A stretch of 34,301 nucleotides of DNA from an uncultured Acidimicrobiia bacterium. Its GTDB lineage: Bacteria > Actinomycetota > Acidimicrobiia > Acidimicrobiales > SZUA-35. Shown here piece after piece: positions 8,278 to 17,158 of the stretch. Numbering within the stretch: the first letter of the stretch is position 1; each line of letters starts with the position of its first letter. A program made the translations under genes and the position numbers. The stretch spans positions 1-34,301 of the forward strand of contig CALACD010000508.1 in assembly GCA_937890445.1 (NCBI GenBank), read 5' to 3'. Below the pieces are notes generated by a model, which worked only from the letters and a program-made list of their open reading frames with translations, did no database searches and had not been told where the DNA came from.

Positions 8278-9187
8278 CCCGACGAGGCTCGTCGGTGATG
8301 ACCGATCGAGCTGCAGGAGCCATCCGTTCGATCACCACCTCGGTCTCGACCTGCGGGGTGGCCTGACCGAAGAACACGCCACGCACCGGCGCCACGTCGT
8401 CGTAGTCGCGACCATGACCGATGATTGCATGGCGATCGAGTACGGGCACGTCGTTGGTCGGGTCGACGGCGAACCAGCCGTGCCCGGGGACTGCAGCCTC
8501 GACCCAGGCGTGGGTCTGCACATGGACGACATCGTCCTGACCCGGGCGGCCGAGGTCGCCCTGCAAGGTCGTTTCATCCTTGGCGAACAGGAAACCACTG
8601 ACGTACCGGGCCGGAGTGCCGACCGCCCGCAGGAGTGCGATGGTGAGGTGGGCGAAATCCTGACAGACCCCGACGCCACCGTTGACCAGATGCGCGAGGT
8701 CGACGCCGATCTCGGTGGCACCCGGCTCGTAGGCCAACAGCGAACGGGTCGTCGACACCATGGCCTGGATCTGCTGGGCGACGTCGTCGACGCCGACCAC
8801 TGCCCGGTGCGCTCGAGCCTCCAGGTCGGGGTTCGGCGCGCTGTGGCTCGAAGGGGCCAGATACTCGGCATGGGCCGAGATGAACACCGGTTCGGCCAGC
8901 ACCGACACCGGAACCGTCTGCTCGATCGCAGGTTGCGCTGCGGTCTCGACGGCAGCTTCGGCCACGACCTCGAACGAGAGATGCGGGTCTCGGACGCCGA
9001 CATGGTCGACCGTGGTCCCCCAGTAGTCGACGAAGGACAACACCCGGGCCGACGGCGACGTGGTCAGTCGGCGGGCGATGACCTGCTGTCGCTCATCGCT
9101 GCGGGGCCGGACCCGGAGCTCGTTCTGCGACTCCCACACCGGCACGTCGTACTCGAAGAGCATGCGATAACGGATGTCGAGTCTCAC
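8216..9187 (-). CDS. Transglutaminase-like cysteine peptidase family protein
   Basis: A 323-residue protein with the N-terminal bacterial transglutaminase-like beta domain ('MRLDIRYRMLFEYDVPVWES') and a C-terminal transglutaminase core. The catalytic triad is intact: Cys175 in 'GVGVCQDFAHL', His226 in 'THAWVEA' and Asp242 in 'FAVDPTND'. Start is GTG at 9187, overlapping the upstream alpha-E stop as GTGA. The protein ends in a Gln-rich tail (QQRMQQQQQRS). With the two upstream genes it forms a known conserved triad proposed by others to make or attach peptide-like tags. In that model the transglutaminase-like protein would act as peptidase or amide transferase. The actual substrate is unknown. 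Confidence 0.92.
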   Translation of the reverse strand: MRLDIRYRMLFEYDVPVWESQNELRVRPRSDERQQVIARRLTTSPSARVLSFVDYWGTTVDHVGVRDPHLSFEVVAEAAVETAAQPAIEQTVPVSVLAEPVFISAHAEYLAPSSHSAPNPDLEARAHRAVVGVDDVAQQIQAMVSTTRSLLAYEPGATEIGVDLAHLVNGGVGVCQDFAHLTIALLRAVGTPARYVSGFLFAKDETTLQGDLGRPGQDDVVHVQTHAWVEAAVPGHGWFAVDPTNDVPVLDRHAIIGHGRDYDDVAPVRGVFFGQATPQVETEVVIERMAPAARSVITDEPRRVNASEMTVRQQRMQQQQQRS

Positions 9188-10152
9188 CGCAACGACCTCC
9201 CCGGGCGCACGAACTGAGCATGCATGTTCGGCTCTCCCAACGGGCGGAACGTGCTGGTGCCGAGGGTCACGGCCAGATCATCGACGGCTCTGCGCAACTC
9301 CCGGAGATAACGGACGGGATCGTCCTCCAGTGCCGAACGAACGTCGCCGTACTCCAGACCCGAGCGGATCCGGCCGGCCACCACCTGCGACGACTCCATG
9401 ACCCGGGCCCCCTGGTCGAGGGAGGCCAGACGACCTTCCAGGTACCGCAGGCACGACAGCACCGAACGCGGCAGATCGGGCGTGACGAGCAGGAAGCTGG
9501 TCACCGTGATGGCGTCACGAGCATGGGCGTGCCGACGGCGAAACGCCTGCAACGCGCTGGACGAACGGAGCACGCGGTCGGCATCGAAGATGGTCTCCGC
9601 CTCGGCCGTGGTCGGTTGATTGGCAACGGTCAGCAAGCGGAGCGTGAGACTCGATCGCTCGAGCATTCTTCCGATGGTGATGTAGGCATGCCCCTCGTCG
9701 CGGGGCATGGCCTCGCTGAGCACCCCGCTGATGGCCTGGCATCCTTCGCGCACCGTCCGGAAGATCTCGTGAGGTTGATCGAAACTGGACCGAACCGCGA
9801 GCGCTCCGAGCTGGAGATGCAGGCGATTGGCGGCCTCCCACAACTCGACCGGAACACGATCACGGGCTACCCGCAGGTTCTCTCGGACGGCCTCCAGAGA
9901 CGCCCGGACCGACCCCGGTGAATTGCTCGTCAACAGGAAGTCGACGACGTCGGAACGATCCTTGCCGTCATCGTCGAGCAGTTTGCCCAGTCCCAGGGCT
10001 TCGACCAGATGGGACCATTCGACCGCAGCGTCCTCGGGGAGCAGGTGCATCGAGGCCCGCGATGCCACCTCCAACCATCGGGCCGTGGTCTCGGAACGTT
10101 CCAGGTAGCGACCGACCCAGAACAACGATTCGGCGTGGCGGGCGAGGATCAT
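9184..10152 (-). CDS. Alpha-E domain-containing protein (DUF403)
   Basis: A 322-residue, mostly helical protein beginning 'MILARHAESLFWVGRYLERS', the hallmark of the alpha-E family. Further helices carry typical segments such as 'RTVREGCQAISGVLSEAM' and the late 'RSGLEYGDV'. The biochemical role is unknown; it always travels with circularly permuted ATP-grasp and transglutaminase-like genes, as here. It overlaps both neighbours by 4 bases, so the three proteins are probably made together. Confidence 0.92.
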   Translation of the reverse strand: MILARHAESLFWVGRYLERSETTARWLEVASRASMHLLPEDAAVEWSHLVEALGLGKLLDDDGKDRSDVVDFLLTSNSPGSVRASLEAVRENLRVARDRVPVELWEAANRLHLQLGALAVRSSFDQPHEIFRTVREGCQAISGVLSEAMPRDEGHAYITIGRMLERSSLTLRLLTVANQPTTAEAETIFDADRVLRSSSALQAFRRRHAHARDAITVTSFLLVTPDLPRSVLSCLRYLEGRLASLDQGARVMESSQVVAGRIRSGLEYGDVRSALEDDPVRYLRELRRAVDDLAVTLGTSTFRPLGEPNMHAQFVRPGRSLR

Positions 10153-11609
10153 CGGGTTCCGTTCTCGGCCAGGACCCAGGTGTCCTTGGAGCCACCACCT
10201 TGCGACGAGTTCACGATCAGCGATCCCTTCTTCATTGCCACTCGGGTGAGGCCGCCGGGGAACACCTCGGTCCGAGCGCCGGTGAGTACGAAGGGCCGCA
10301 GATCCAGGTGACGTGGCTCCAGATGGTCGTCACTCATCGACGCCAGACTCGACAGCTGCACGACCTCTTGGACGATCCAGTTCCTCGGATCAGCTTCGAT
10401 GACCCGACGACACTCGTCGAGCTCCTGGTCGGTTGCGTGAGGACCGATGACGATGCCGTACCCGCCCGATTCGGCCACCGGCTTCACCACCAACTCGTCG
10501 AGCCGGTGGAGGGCGGCCGCTCGCTGGTCGGCATCCCACATCACGTAGGTCTGCACATTGGGCAGGATCGGCTCTTCGTCGAGGTAGTAGGTGATCATCG
10601 CCGGCACGTAGGGATAGACGGCCTTGTCGTCGGCCACGCCGTTTCCGACCGAGTTGCACACCGTGACGGTGCCGGCCCGCATCGCCCCCAGGAGCCCGGG
10701 CACGCCCAGCGTCGAATCCGATCGGAACGACACCGGATCGAGGAAGGCATCGTCGATGCGGCGATAGATGACGTCCACCGGCAACGGGCCGTGGATGGTG
10801 CGGGCATAGACCACCTGATCATCGACCAGGAGATCCTGGCCTTCCACCAGTTCGACTCCCATGGACCGAGCCAGGAACGCGTGTTCGAAATACGCCGAGT
10901 TGTAGACACCGGGCGTGAGAATGACGATGTTGGGTCGGTCGCTGGAGGACGGCGGTGCCATCGATTCGAGAACGCGTCGCAGCATCTCTCCGTACTGGTC
11001 GACCGGCTGGACCGTGTAGTTCTCGAAGAGTCGGGGGAAGGCTTTGACCATGGCGGCTCGGTTCTCGACGACATAGGAGATACCGCTGGGGTTGCGGAGG
11101 TTGTCCTCGAGGACGGCATAGTCACCGTTGGCGTCACGGACCAGATCGATGCCTGCGATGGAGCAATGAGCCCCATTGGGCACCGAGATGCCGAACGCTT
11201 GCCGCTCGAAGCCCTTCGAGCTGGTGATCAGCCACTCGGGAACGATCCCGTCGTTGACGGCGGCTCGCTCGCCGACGTACAGGTCGTCGAGAAAGTGATT
11301 GAGCGCCGTGACGCGCTGTTCGAGTCCTCGGGCCACCGACTCCCATTCGGCGGCAGCGATCAGACGGGGGAACAGATCGATGGGCCAGGTCCGCTCCAGC
11401 CCTTCGGCATCGTCGTTGTAGACCGTGAACGTGATTCCCTGACGGCGGAACTCGTCGGCAACGACCACTTCGATGCGCCGAAGGTCGTCGGCGTCGAGAT
11501 CGGAGAACCGATCGATGATCTTGGAGTACAGCGGGCGCGGTCTGCCCTCGGAGTCGAAGGCCTCGTCGAAGCCTCGGGCCTGGCTGTAGGACTCGAAGAG
11601 TCGACTCAT
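10149..11609 (-). CDS. Circularly permuted type 2 ATP-grasp protein
   Basis: A 486-residue protein of the DUF404/DUF407 group, first gene of the triad. Recognisable segments include 'YSKIIDRFSDLDADDLRR', 'ITFTVYNDDAEGLERTWPID', 'VLEDNLRNPSGISYVVENR', 'VIYRRIDDAFLDP', 'GVPGLLGAMRAGTVTVCNSV', 'VVKPVAESGGYGI' and the C-terminal 'SSQGGGSKDTWVL'. ATP-grasp enzymes of this kind are predicted amide or peptide ligases that use ATP. A leaderless -10 box (TACGGT) sits six bases before the ATG, which supports this start. Confidence 0.93.
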   Translation of the reverse strand: MSRLFESYSQARGFDEAFDSEGRPRPLYSKIIDRFSDLDADDLRRIEVVVADEFRRQGITFTVYNDDAEGLERTWPIDLFPRLIAAAEWESVARGLEQRVTALNHFLDDLYVGERAAVNDGIVPEWLITSSKGFERQAFGISVPNGAHCSIAGIDLVRDANGDYAVLEDNLRNPSGISYVVENRAAMVKAFPRLFENYTVQPVDQYGEMLRRVLESMAPPSSSDRPNIVILTPGVYNSAYFEHAFLARSMGVELVEGQDLLVDDQVVYARTIHGPLPVDVIYRRIDDAFLDPVSFRSDSTLGVPGLLGAMRAGTVTVCNSVGNGVADDKAVYPYVPAMITYYLDEEPILPNVQTYVMWDADQRAAALHRLDELVVKPVAESGGYGIVIGPHATDQELDECRRVIEADPRNWIVQEVVQLSSLASMSDDHLEPRHLDLRPFVLTGARTEVFPGGLTRVAMKKGSLIVNSSQGGGSKDTWVLAENGTR

Positions 11610-11615
11610 ACGAAC

Positions 11616-11621
11616 ACCGTA
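11616..11621 (-). promoter_or_regulatory. -10 box of a leaderless promoter for the ATP-grasp triad
   Basis: On the minus strand the gene reads TACGGT-gttcgt-ATG. A TAnnnT box six bases before a start codon places the transcription start at or near the ATG. The divergent MscS promoter starts 14 bases away, so two promoters share a 37-bp gap. Confidence 0.6.
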
Positions 11622-11634
11622 CCGGTTCCAGACC

Positions 11635-11640
11635 TAGCCT
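11635..11640 (+). promoter_or_regulatory. -10 box of a leaderless promoter for the MscS-like gene
   Basis: TAGCCT-cgaatc-ATG: the same TAnnnT-N6-start layout as at the other promoters in the window. No ribosome site is visible before this ATG, which fits leaderless translation. Confidence 0.6.
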
Positions 11641-11646
11641 CGAATC

Positions 11647-12483
11647 ATGGCCTTCATGGACGAGATCGATCTGTCGGGCGATGTCATCAAAGCTGCCGCC
11701 ATCCTCGTGGTGATCGTTGCTGCCGTCGTCATCAACGCAATCGTTCGTCTCGCGCTGCGATTCCTGACCCGAAGGGCTGTCCGCCGCGCCCTCGCCGGAA
11801 GGGGTCGTTGGAGGCTGCTGCTGCCGCGGGCCGATGAGACATCCGACTTCGAGAAACGGCGGGTCCAACGAGCCGATGCGGCCGCCCACATGCTGTCCCG
11901 GCTGACCAACCTGGTCGTGGCGATGCTGGCTGCCATCATCATCTCCCACATTCTCGCCATCGACCCCGTCGTCCTGATCTCCTCGGCCGGATTCGTCGGG
12001 GCCGGGATCGCCATCGGAGGCCAGGCACTAATCAAGGACTGGTTGACCGGCCTCCTGGTGCTGCTCGAAGACCGATACGCCATTGGAGATCAGGTCGCCA
12101 TGCAGGTCGGGGGGAACGAGATCACCGGTACGGTGGAAACCCTCGGCGGTGCCGGGGTGCGGGTTCGGTTGCGGGACGGGACGACCTGGCACGCCGGTCA
12201 CGGCTCGATCGAGAGTGTGACCAATCTGTCCCAACAACTGGTGCCCCACTCGGTCGAGATCCCGAGCGATGTGTGGGCCCAGCTCGACCAGACCATGATC
12301 GGTCCCCGACTCAACGCCGCCTCCCACGATCTCGGATTGACCGATGTGTTGTTGGTGGCCGACATCCAATCGGAGCAGGATGGAGAGGGCGATGCCACGG
12401 TGACCTTCCACGCCACCCGACATCTCAACGAGCGACAACGCAAGATCGTCCAACGACGCATCGCCGACGGCCCAACCGACTGA
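11647..12483 (+). CDS. Small-conductance mechanosensitive channel (MscS) family protein
   Basis: A 278-residue membrane protein. Hydrophobic segments lie near residues 14-38 and 85-105, followed by the pore-lining helix 'SSAGFVGAGIAIGGQALIKD' rich in Gly and Ala. A short beta domain follows ('YAIGDQVAMQVGGNEITGTV') and then a C-terminal cytosolic alpha/beta region. MscS channels open under membrane tension and release osmolytes. It is divergent from the ATP-grasp triad, with back-to-back promoters. Confidence 0.9.
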   Translation: MAFMDEIDLSGDVIKAAAILVVIVAAVVINAIVRLALRFLTRRAVRRALAGRGRWRLLLPRADETSDFEKRRVQRADAAAHMLSRLTNLVVAMLAAIIISHILAIDPVVLISSAGFVGAGIAIGGQALIKDWLTGLLVLLEDRYAIGDQVAMQVGGNEITGTVETLGGAGVRVRLRDGTTWHAGHGSIESVTNLSQQLVPHSVEIPSDVWAQLDQTMIGPRLNAASHDLGLTDVLLVADIQSEQDGEGDATVTFHATRHLNERQRKIVQRRIADGPTD

Positions 12484-12501
12484 CACGACCGACGGAGACC
12501 C

Positions 12502-13926
12502 ATGCTGCCCGCACCGCAACATTCGAGCGAGAAACCATTCGCCAGTCGACGAACCGGACGAACGGCACCGCCCAACCTGCTGTTCATCCTGGCCGACGAT
12601 CTGGGATGGTCGGACCTGGGGTGCTTCGGTTCGCCCACGATCGCCACCCCGAACCTCGACCGACTGGCGGCCGACGGCGTTCGCTTCACCCACGCCTACG
12701 CCGGATCGTCGTGGTGCTCACCCACCCGGTTCAGCCTCTACACCGGGCGCAACCCGGGCCGCCTGGCCGCCGGATTGGAGGAGCCGCTGCGGACCCGGGC
12801 CGAGGGCAAGGGGATCCCGGCCGACCAGCCCACCCTGCCATCGCTCCTGCAGGAAGCCGGCTACGACACGGCCATGTTCGGCAAGTGGCACTGTGGTTGG
12901 CTGCCCTGGTACTCCCCGCTGCGCATCGGCTTCCAGACCTTCTTCGGCAATCTCGACGGCGCCCTCGACTACTTCGAACACATCGGCACCCTGGGTGAAG
13001 CGGACTTGTTCGAGGGAGAGACGCCGGTCGAGATGACGGGCTACTACACCGACCTGATCTCCGAGCGCGCCGCCCGGTGGATCGAGCAGCCCCGCACGCA
13101 GCCGTTCTATCTCCAGCTCAACTACACGGCCCCTCACTGGCCCTGGGAGGGTCGAGGCGACGCCGAGGAAGGTCGACGTATTCACCAGGACTATCTCGAG
13201 GGCAAGGTGCCGTTCCCGCTGCTGCACACCGACAGCGGATCGCTGGCCAAGTACGGCGAGTTGGTCGAGACCATGGACGATGCCATCGGCACGGTGCTGG
13301 CCGCAATCGATGCGGCCGGCCAGCGTGACAACACCATCGTGGTCTTCTGCTCCGACAACGGCGGCGAACGTTGGTCGATGAACTGGCCCTACGTCGGCGA
13401 GAAGGGCGACCTGACCGAAGGTGGGATCCGGGTGCCGTTCATCCTCCGCTGGCCCGAAGCCGTCGCGCCCCATCAGGTGGCGACACAACCGAACATCACC
13501 ATGGACTGGACCGCCACCTTCCTCGATGCTGCCGGTACCCAGTGCCCGAGCGAATGGCCGTTGGACGGTGTCAGCCTGCTGCCCTGGCTGGTCGAATCCG
13601 CGCCGTATCCCGAGCACGACCTGTTCTGGCGCATCTCGAGCCAGGGAGCCCTGCGGCGCGGCAAGTACAAGTACCTCCAGGATCGGCGCGATCGTGCCAT
13701 CCTCGGCAACTGGCCTCGACGGTTCGGCGACTTCGACCTCCTGTACGACGTAACCGTCGACGGTCGCGAGGCGGCCAACCTGGCCCGTCATCATCCAGAG
13801 TTGACCGCGGAGTTGAAGGCCGAGTGGGAACGTATCGACGCAACACTGCTGCCCTATCCTGACGACCACCCCGGCGTCCCCCGCCATGCGGCCGGCAACC
13901 GACCTGCGGTCAGCCAGGCCGACTAG
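12502..13926 (+). CDS. Type I sulfatase (formylglycine-dependent)
   Basis: A 474-residue arylsulfatase-family protein. Metal-binding 'FILADDLGWSDLGCFGSP' lies near the N-terminus, and the C-x-P-x-R signature 'CSPTRFSLYTGR' starts at Cys72, the residue converted to formylglycine by a separate enzyme. Further sulfatase landmarks are 'GKWHCGW', 'YTAPHWPW', and 'VFCSDNGGE' followed by 'EGGIRVPF'. It hydrolyses a sulfate ester. No signal peptide is seen before the catalytic domain, so it probably acts in the cytosol. It is 16 bases upstream of a LigC-like dehydrogenase, which hints at a sulfated aromatic substrate (inference). Confidence 0.93.
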   Translation: MLPAPQHSSEKPFASRRTGRTAPPNLLFILADDLGWSDLGCFGSPTIATPNLDRLAADGVRFTHAYAGSSWCSPTRFSLYTGRNPGRLAAGLEEPLRTRAEGKGIPADQPTLPSLLQEAGYDTAMFGKWHCGWLPWYSPLRIGFQTFFGNLDGALDYFEHIGTLGEADLFEGETPVEMTGYYTDLISERAARWIEQPRTQPFYLQLNYTAPHWPWEGRGDAEEGRRIHQDYLEGKVPFPLLHTDSGSLAKYGELVETMDDAIGTVLAAIDAAGQRDNTIVVFCSDNGGERWSMNWPYVGEKGDLTEGGIRVPFILRWPEAVAPHQVATQPNITMDWTATFLDAAGTQCPSEWPLDGVSLLPWLVESAPYPEHDLFWRISSQGALRRGKYKYLQDRRDRAILGNWPRRFGDFDLLYDVTVDGREAANLARHHPELTAELKAEWERIDATLLPYPDDHPGVPRHAAGNRPAVSQAD

Positions 13927-13942
13927 TTCCTCCGGAGGAATC

Positions 13943-14914
13943 ATGACCATTCGCATCGCTCTCGCCGGCGCCGGAGCGTTCGGGGTGAAACACCTCGACG
14001 GGCTCCGCACCATCGACGACGTCGTCGTCACGTCGCTCATCGGTCGCGACCTGGCAAAGACCCAGTCCGTGGCCGACACCTACGACATCGGTCACGTCAC
14101 GACCGACCTGGCCGAAAGTCTGGCCCGTGATGATGTCGATGCCGTCATCCTTTGCACACCGACCCAGATGCACGCAGCCCAGACCCTTGCCTGCCTGGAC
14201 GCCGGCAAGCACGTCCAGGTCGAGATTCCCTTGGCCGACAGCCTGGCCGATGCCCGAGCCGTGGTGGCCCGTCAGGAGGCAACCGGGCTGGTGGCGATGT
14301 GTGGCCACACCCGGCGCTTCAACCCCAGTCACCAATGGGTCCACGATCGCATCACCAGCGGGCAGTTCTCGATTCAGCACCTGGACGTGCAGACCTTCTT
14401 CTTCCGTCGCACCAACACCAACGCGCTGGGCGAGGCCCGCAGTTGGACCGATCATCTGCTGTGGCACCACGCGGCCCACACCGTCGATCTGTTCCTGTAC
14501 CAGACCGGTGGTTCGGTGGTGGCCGCCAACGCCATCGAAGGTCCGATCCATCCCGAACTCGGCATCGCCATGGACATGTCGATCCAGATCAAGGTGGACA
14601 CCGGTGCCATCTGCACCCTGGCCCTGTCGTTCAACAACGACGGGCCCTTCGGCACCTTCTTCCGCTACATCGGCGACACCGGCACCTATCTGGCCCGCTA
14701 CGACGACCTCGTCGACGGGAGGGAGGAAACCATCGACGTGTCGAACGTCGATGTGTCGATGAACGGCATCGAACTCCAGGACCGCGAGTTCATCGCCGCC
14801 ATTCGCGAGAACCGGGAGCCGAACTCGAGCGTGCACGGCGTACTCGCCTGCTACGAGGTTCTCGACCGACTCGAGCAACAGGTGGGACGAACCGAGGCCC
14901 AGCTCAGGCAGTGA
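13943..14914 (+). CDS. ligC: Gfo/Idh/MocA oxidoreductase, LigC-like (4-carboxy-2-hydroxymuconate semialdehyde dehydrogenase)
   Basis: A 323-residue protein; the ATG at 13943 was chosen for its ideal ribosome site GGAGGA, and the track ORF extends upstream only by frame. It has an N-terminal Rossmann motif 'ALAGAGAFGVKHLDG'. The C-terminal half carries segments I recognise from LigC/PmdC, including 'RSWTDHLLWHHAAHTVDLF', 'GPIHPELGIAMDMS' and 'LSFNNDGPFGTFFRYI'. LigC oxidises 4-carboxy-2-hydroxymuconate-6-semialdehyde to 2-pyrone-4,6-dicarboxylate in the 4,5-cleavage route for protocatechuate. The usual E-K-P motif of the superfamily reads E-I-P here. No other lig genes lie in the window. The match is from memory of the family, not a search. 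Confidence 0.75.
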   Translation: MTIRIALAGAGAFGVKHLDGLRTIDDVVVTSLIGRDLAKTQSVADTYDIGHVTTDLAESLARDDVDAVILCTPTQMHAAQTLACLDAGKHVQVEIPLADSLADARAVVARQEATGLVAMCGHTRRFNPSHQWVHDRITSGQFSIQHLDVQTFFFRRTNTNALGEARSWTDHLLWHHAAHTVDLFLYQTGGSVVAANAIEGPIHPELGIAMDMSIQIKVDTGAICTLALSFNNDGPFGTFFRYIGDTGTYLARYDDLVDGREETIDVSNVDVSMNGIELQDREFIAAIRENREPNSSVHGVLACYEVLDRLEQQVGRTEAQLRQ

Positions 14915-16142
14915 CCCGACCGCCCGAGAGTCGGGGGGCAGCCCCGTTCATGGTGGGCAGCCGCAACGACAACAACCAGGTGAGGACGACGAAGACGGCC
15001 GAGCCCCACAACGCAACCGAGAGACCGCCGACCACATAGAGGGCGCCGGACAACAACGTGCCGACCAGCCGGCCGAAGGCGTTGGCCGAGTAGTAGAAGC
15101 CGACGTCGAGGCTGACGTCATCGCCGGTCGAATAGGCCAGGATCAAGTACGAGTGCAGCGACGAGTTGACGGCGAACACGGCGCCGAACACCCCGAGCCC
15201 ACCGACCACCGCAATCGTGGTTCCGACGTCGAAGGCGACCGCCAACGCCATCACGATCGTCACGACGGCCAACGCCGACGCCCAGACCTGAGCGGCTCGA
15301 GTCTCGGCATCGATGTCGCCGGATGAGCGACCCAGCACCTGCGGGGCCAACGATTGGACGAGACCGTAGCCGATCACCCAGGCCGCCAGGAACGCTCCGA
15401 TTCCCTGATACGACCATCCCAGCTCGTCATCGAGAAACACCGGGAGCGCGACGACGAACCAGATGTCGCGGGAACCGAAGAGGAAGAATCGAGCCGTGGC
15501 CAGCCGATTGATGGCCGTGGACTTGGACAGGATCGAACGCAGTGGCGGCTTGCGCTTCGATCGGCCGATGTCCTCGTCGAGCAGGACGACGACCGAGACC
15601 AGCGCGACCGCGATGAGCCCGGCCATCGCCAGCAGGGCTCCGTCGTACCCCACCCAGGCCAACAGGGCGGCACCGAGGAAGAAGCCGACGCCCTTCAGGG
15701 CGTTCTTCGAACCGGTGAGCGCTGCCACCATTCGGAACAGCGCACCCTCGCTGTCGCCGGCCACGAACTTCACCGCGCTCTTCGAGCTCATCTTGGTCAG
15801 ATCCTTGGCCACGCCACTGAGGGCCTGGGCACCCATCACGAAGGCCACCGAACCCACCTCGGGCCAGGTCGGCCGGTGCAGGGTCAGGGCCAGGAGCGCA
15901 ACGATCTGCAGCCCGAGACCGACCACGAGGGTGCGGTTGAGTCCGGACCGGGCTCCAACCCAACCCCCGATGAGGTTGGTCACGATGCCCATGAACTCGT
16001 ACAGCAGGAACAGGAACGCGATCGACACCGGCGAGTAGCCGAGATCGTGGAAATGGAGCAGCACCAGCATACGCAACGCCCCGTCGGTCAGGGTGAAGGC
16101 CCAATAGCCGCCGGTGACCAGGACGTAGTTCCGGACCTTCAT
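14904..16142 (-). CDS. arsJ: ArsJ-type MFS efflux permease for 1-arseno-3-phosphoglycerate
   Basis: A 412-residue membrane protein with about 11-12 hydrophobic segments. It starts '[20 protein letters not shown]' and contains '[16 protein letters not shown]', '[19 protein letters not shown]', '[15 protein letters not shown]' and '[19 protein letters not shown]', all typical of ArsJ. ArsJ exports the arsenate adduct made by the companion GAPDH; the adduct then falls apart outside the cell. It overlaps the gapdh stop by 4 bases, and its own last 11 bases overlap the convergent ligC-like gene. Confidence 0.92.
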   Translation of the reverse strand: MKVRNYVLVTGGYWAFTLTDGALRMLVLLHFHDLGYSPVSIAFLFLLYEFMGIVTNLIGGWVGARSGLNRTLVVGLGLQIVALLALTLHRPTWPEVGSVAFVMGAQALSGVAKDLTKMSSKSAVKFVAGDSEGALFRMVAALTGSKNALKGVGFFLGAALLAWVGYDGALLAMAGLIAVALVSVVVLLDEDIGRSKRKPPLRSILSKSTAINRLATARFFLFGSRDIWFVVALPVFLDDELGWSYQGIGAFLAAWVIGYGLVQSLAPQVLGRSSGDIDAETRAAQVWASALAVVTIVMALAVAFDVGTTIAVVGGLGVFGAVFAVNSSLHSYLILAYSTGDDVSLDVGFYYSANAFGRLVGTLLSGALYVVGGLSVALWGSAVFVVLTWLLSLRLPTMNGAAPRLSGGRVTA

Positions 16143-17158
16143 CGCGACGGTAGCGAGGCCGCCACCTTCTGGGCCAGATCGACCATTCGGAAGGCGTAGC
16201 CGTACTCGTTGTCGTACCAGATCAAGACCTTGACCATGCGCTCGTCGACGACCATGGTCGATGGCCCGTCCACGATGCCGGAGCGAGTGTCGTTCGTGTA
16301 GTCGGCCGAGACGAGCGGCCGGTCCTCGAACCCCAGGATGCCCTGGAGCGTTCCGGCGGCCGCGGTTCGGAGCAGGCCATTGACCTCCTCGGTGGTCACG
16401 TCTCGGGCCAGGGTGAACACGGCGTCGGTCAGTGATGCGTTGAGCACCGGCACCCGGACGGCCAGACCGTTGAGCTTGCCGGCCAGTTCGGGGTAGATCA
16501 TGGTGATGGCCGTAGCCGAACCCGTGCTGGTGGGGATCAGCGAGTTCAGGGCCGACCGGGCTCGGCGCAGATCCTTGTGAGGGGCGTCGAGAATCACCTG
16601 CGTGTTGGTCACGTCATGAATGGTCGTGATGAGACCCCGCTCGATACCGATGCCCTCGTGCAGCACCTTCACCACCGGCGCCAGAGAGTTGGTGGTACAG
16701 GACGCGGCCGTGACGATGCGATGCGTCGATGGATCGTACAGATGGTCGTTGCAACCCATGACCACGTTGAGGACACCATCGTCCTTCACCGGAGCGGCGA
16801 CCACCACCTTGCGAACGCCTCGATCGAAGTACGGATCCAGCAATGCGGTGGTGCGGAACGCGCCGCTGCACTCCAGAACGAGGTCCACCCCCTGTTCGTC
16901 CCACGGCACCCCACCCGGGGTGTCGAACCCGGAGTAGGTGACCCGACGGCCGTCGACGGTCAGATCACCCTGGTCGTGTGTGACCGTTCCGCCGTAGCGC
17001 CCGTGCACCGTGTCGAATTCCAGCAGATGGGCTGCGGTGGCAACGTTGCCGGAGCGCTCGTTGACGTGGGCCAACTCGAGGTCCGGGCGATCTCGCAGCG
17101 CCCGCACCACCAGGCGTCCGATGCGGCCGAAGCCGTTGATTCCCACTCGTGTCGTCAT
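16139..17158 (-). CDS. gapdh: ArsJ-associated glyceraldehyde-3-phosphate dehydrogenase
   Basis: A 339-residue protein. The ATG at 17158 overlaps the arsRC stop; the longer track ORF to 17521 is a frame extension. NAD-binding '[16 protein letters not shown]' is at the N-terminus, the catalytic Cys154 lies in '[14 protein letters not shown]', and the partner His in '[10 protein letters not shown]' (glycolytic enzymes usually read HAYTxDQ). The C-terminal '[18 protein letters not shown]' is also standard. In ars operons this enzyme uses arsenate in place of phosphate to form 1-arseno-3-phosphoglycerate, which ArsJ exports. Position directly before arsJ supports this role rather than housekeeping glycolysis. 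Confidence 0.93.
   Translation of the reverse strand: MTTRVGINGFGRIGRLVVRALRDRPDLELAHVNERSGNVATAAHLLEFDTVHGRYGGTVTHDQGDLTVDGRRVTYSGFDTPGGVPWDEQGVDLVLECSGAFRTTALLDPYFDRGVRKVVVAAPVKDDGVLNVVMGCNDHLYDPSTHRIVTAASCTTNSLAPVVKVLHEGIGIERGLITTIHDVTNTQVILDAPHKDLRRARSALNSLIPTSTGSATAITMIYPELAGKLNGLAVRVPVLNASLTDAVFTLARDVTTEEVNGLLRTAAAGTLQGILGFEDRPLVSADYTNDTRSGIVDGPSTMVVDERMVKVLIWYDNEYGYAFRMVDLAQKVAASLPSR

Noticed and set aside
9918-11837. A 639-residue plus-strand ORF
   Set aside because: Antisense to the ATP-grasp and alpha-E genes, which have clear motifs on the minus strand.
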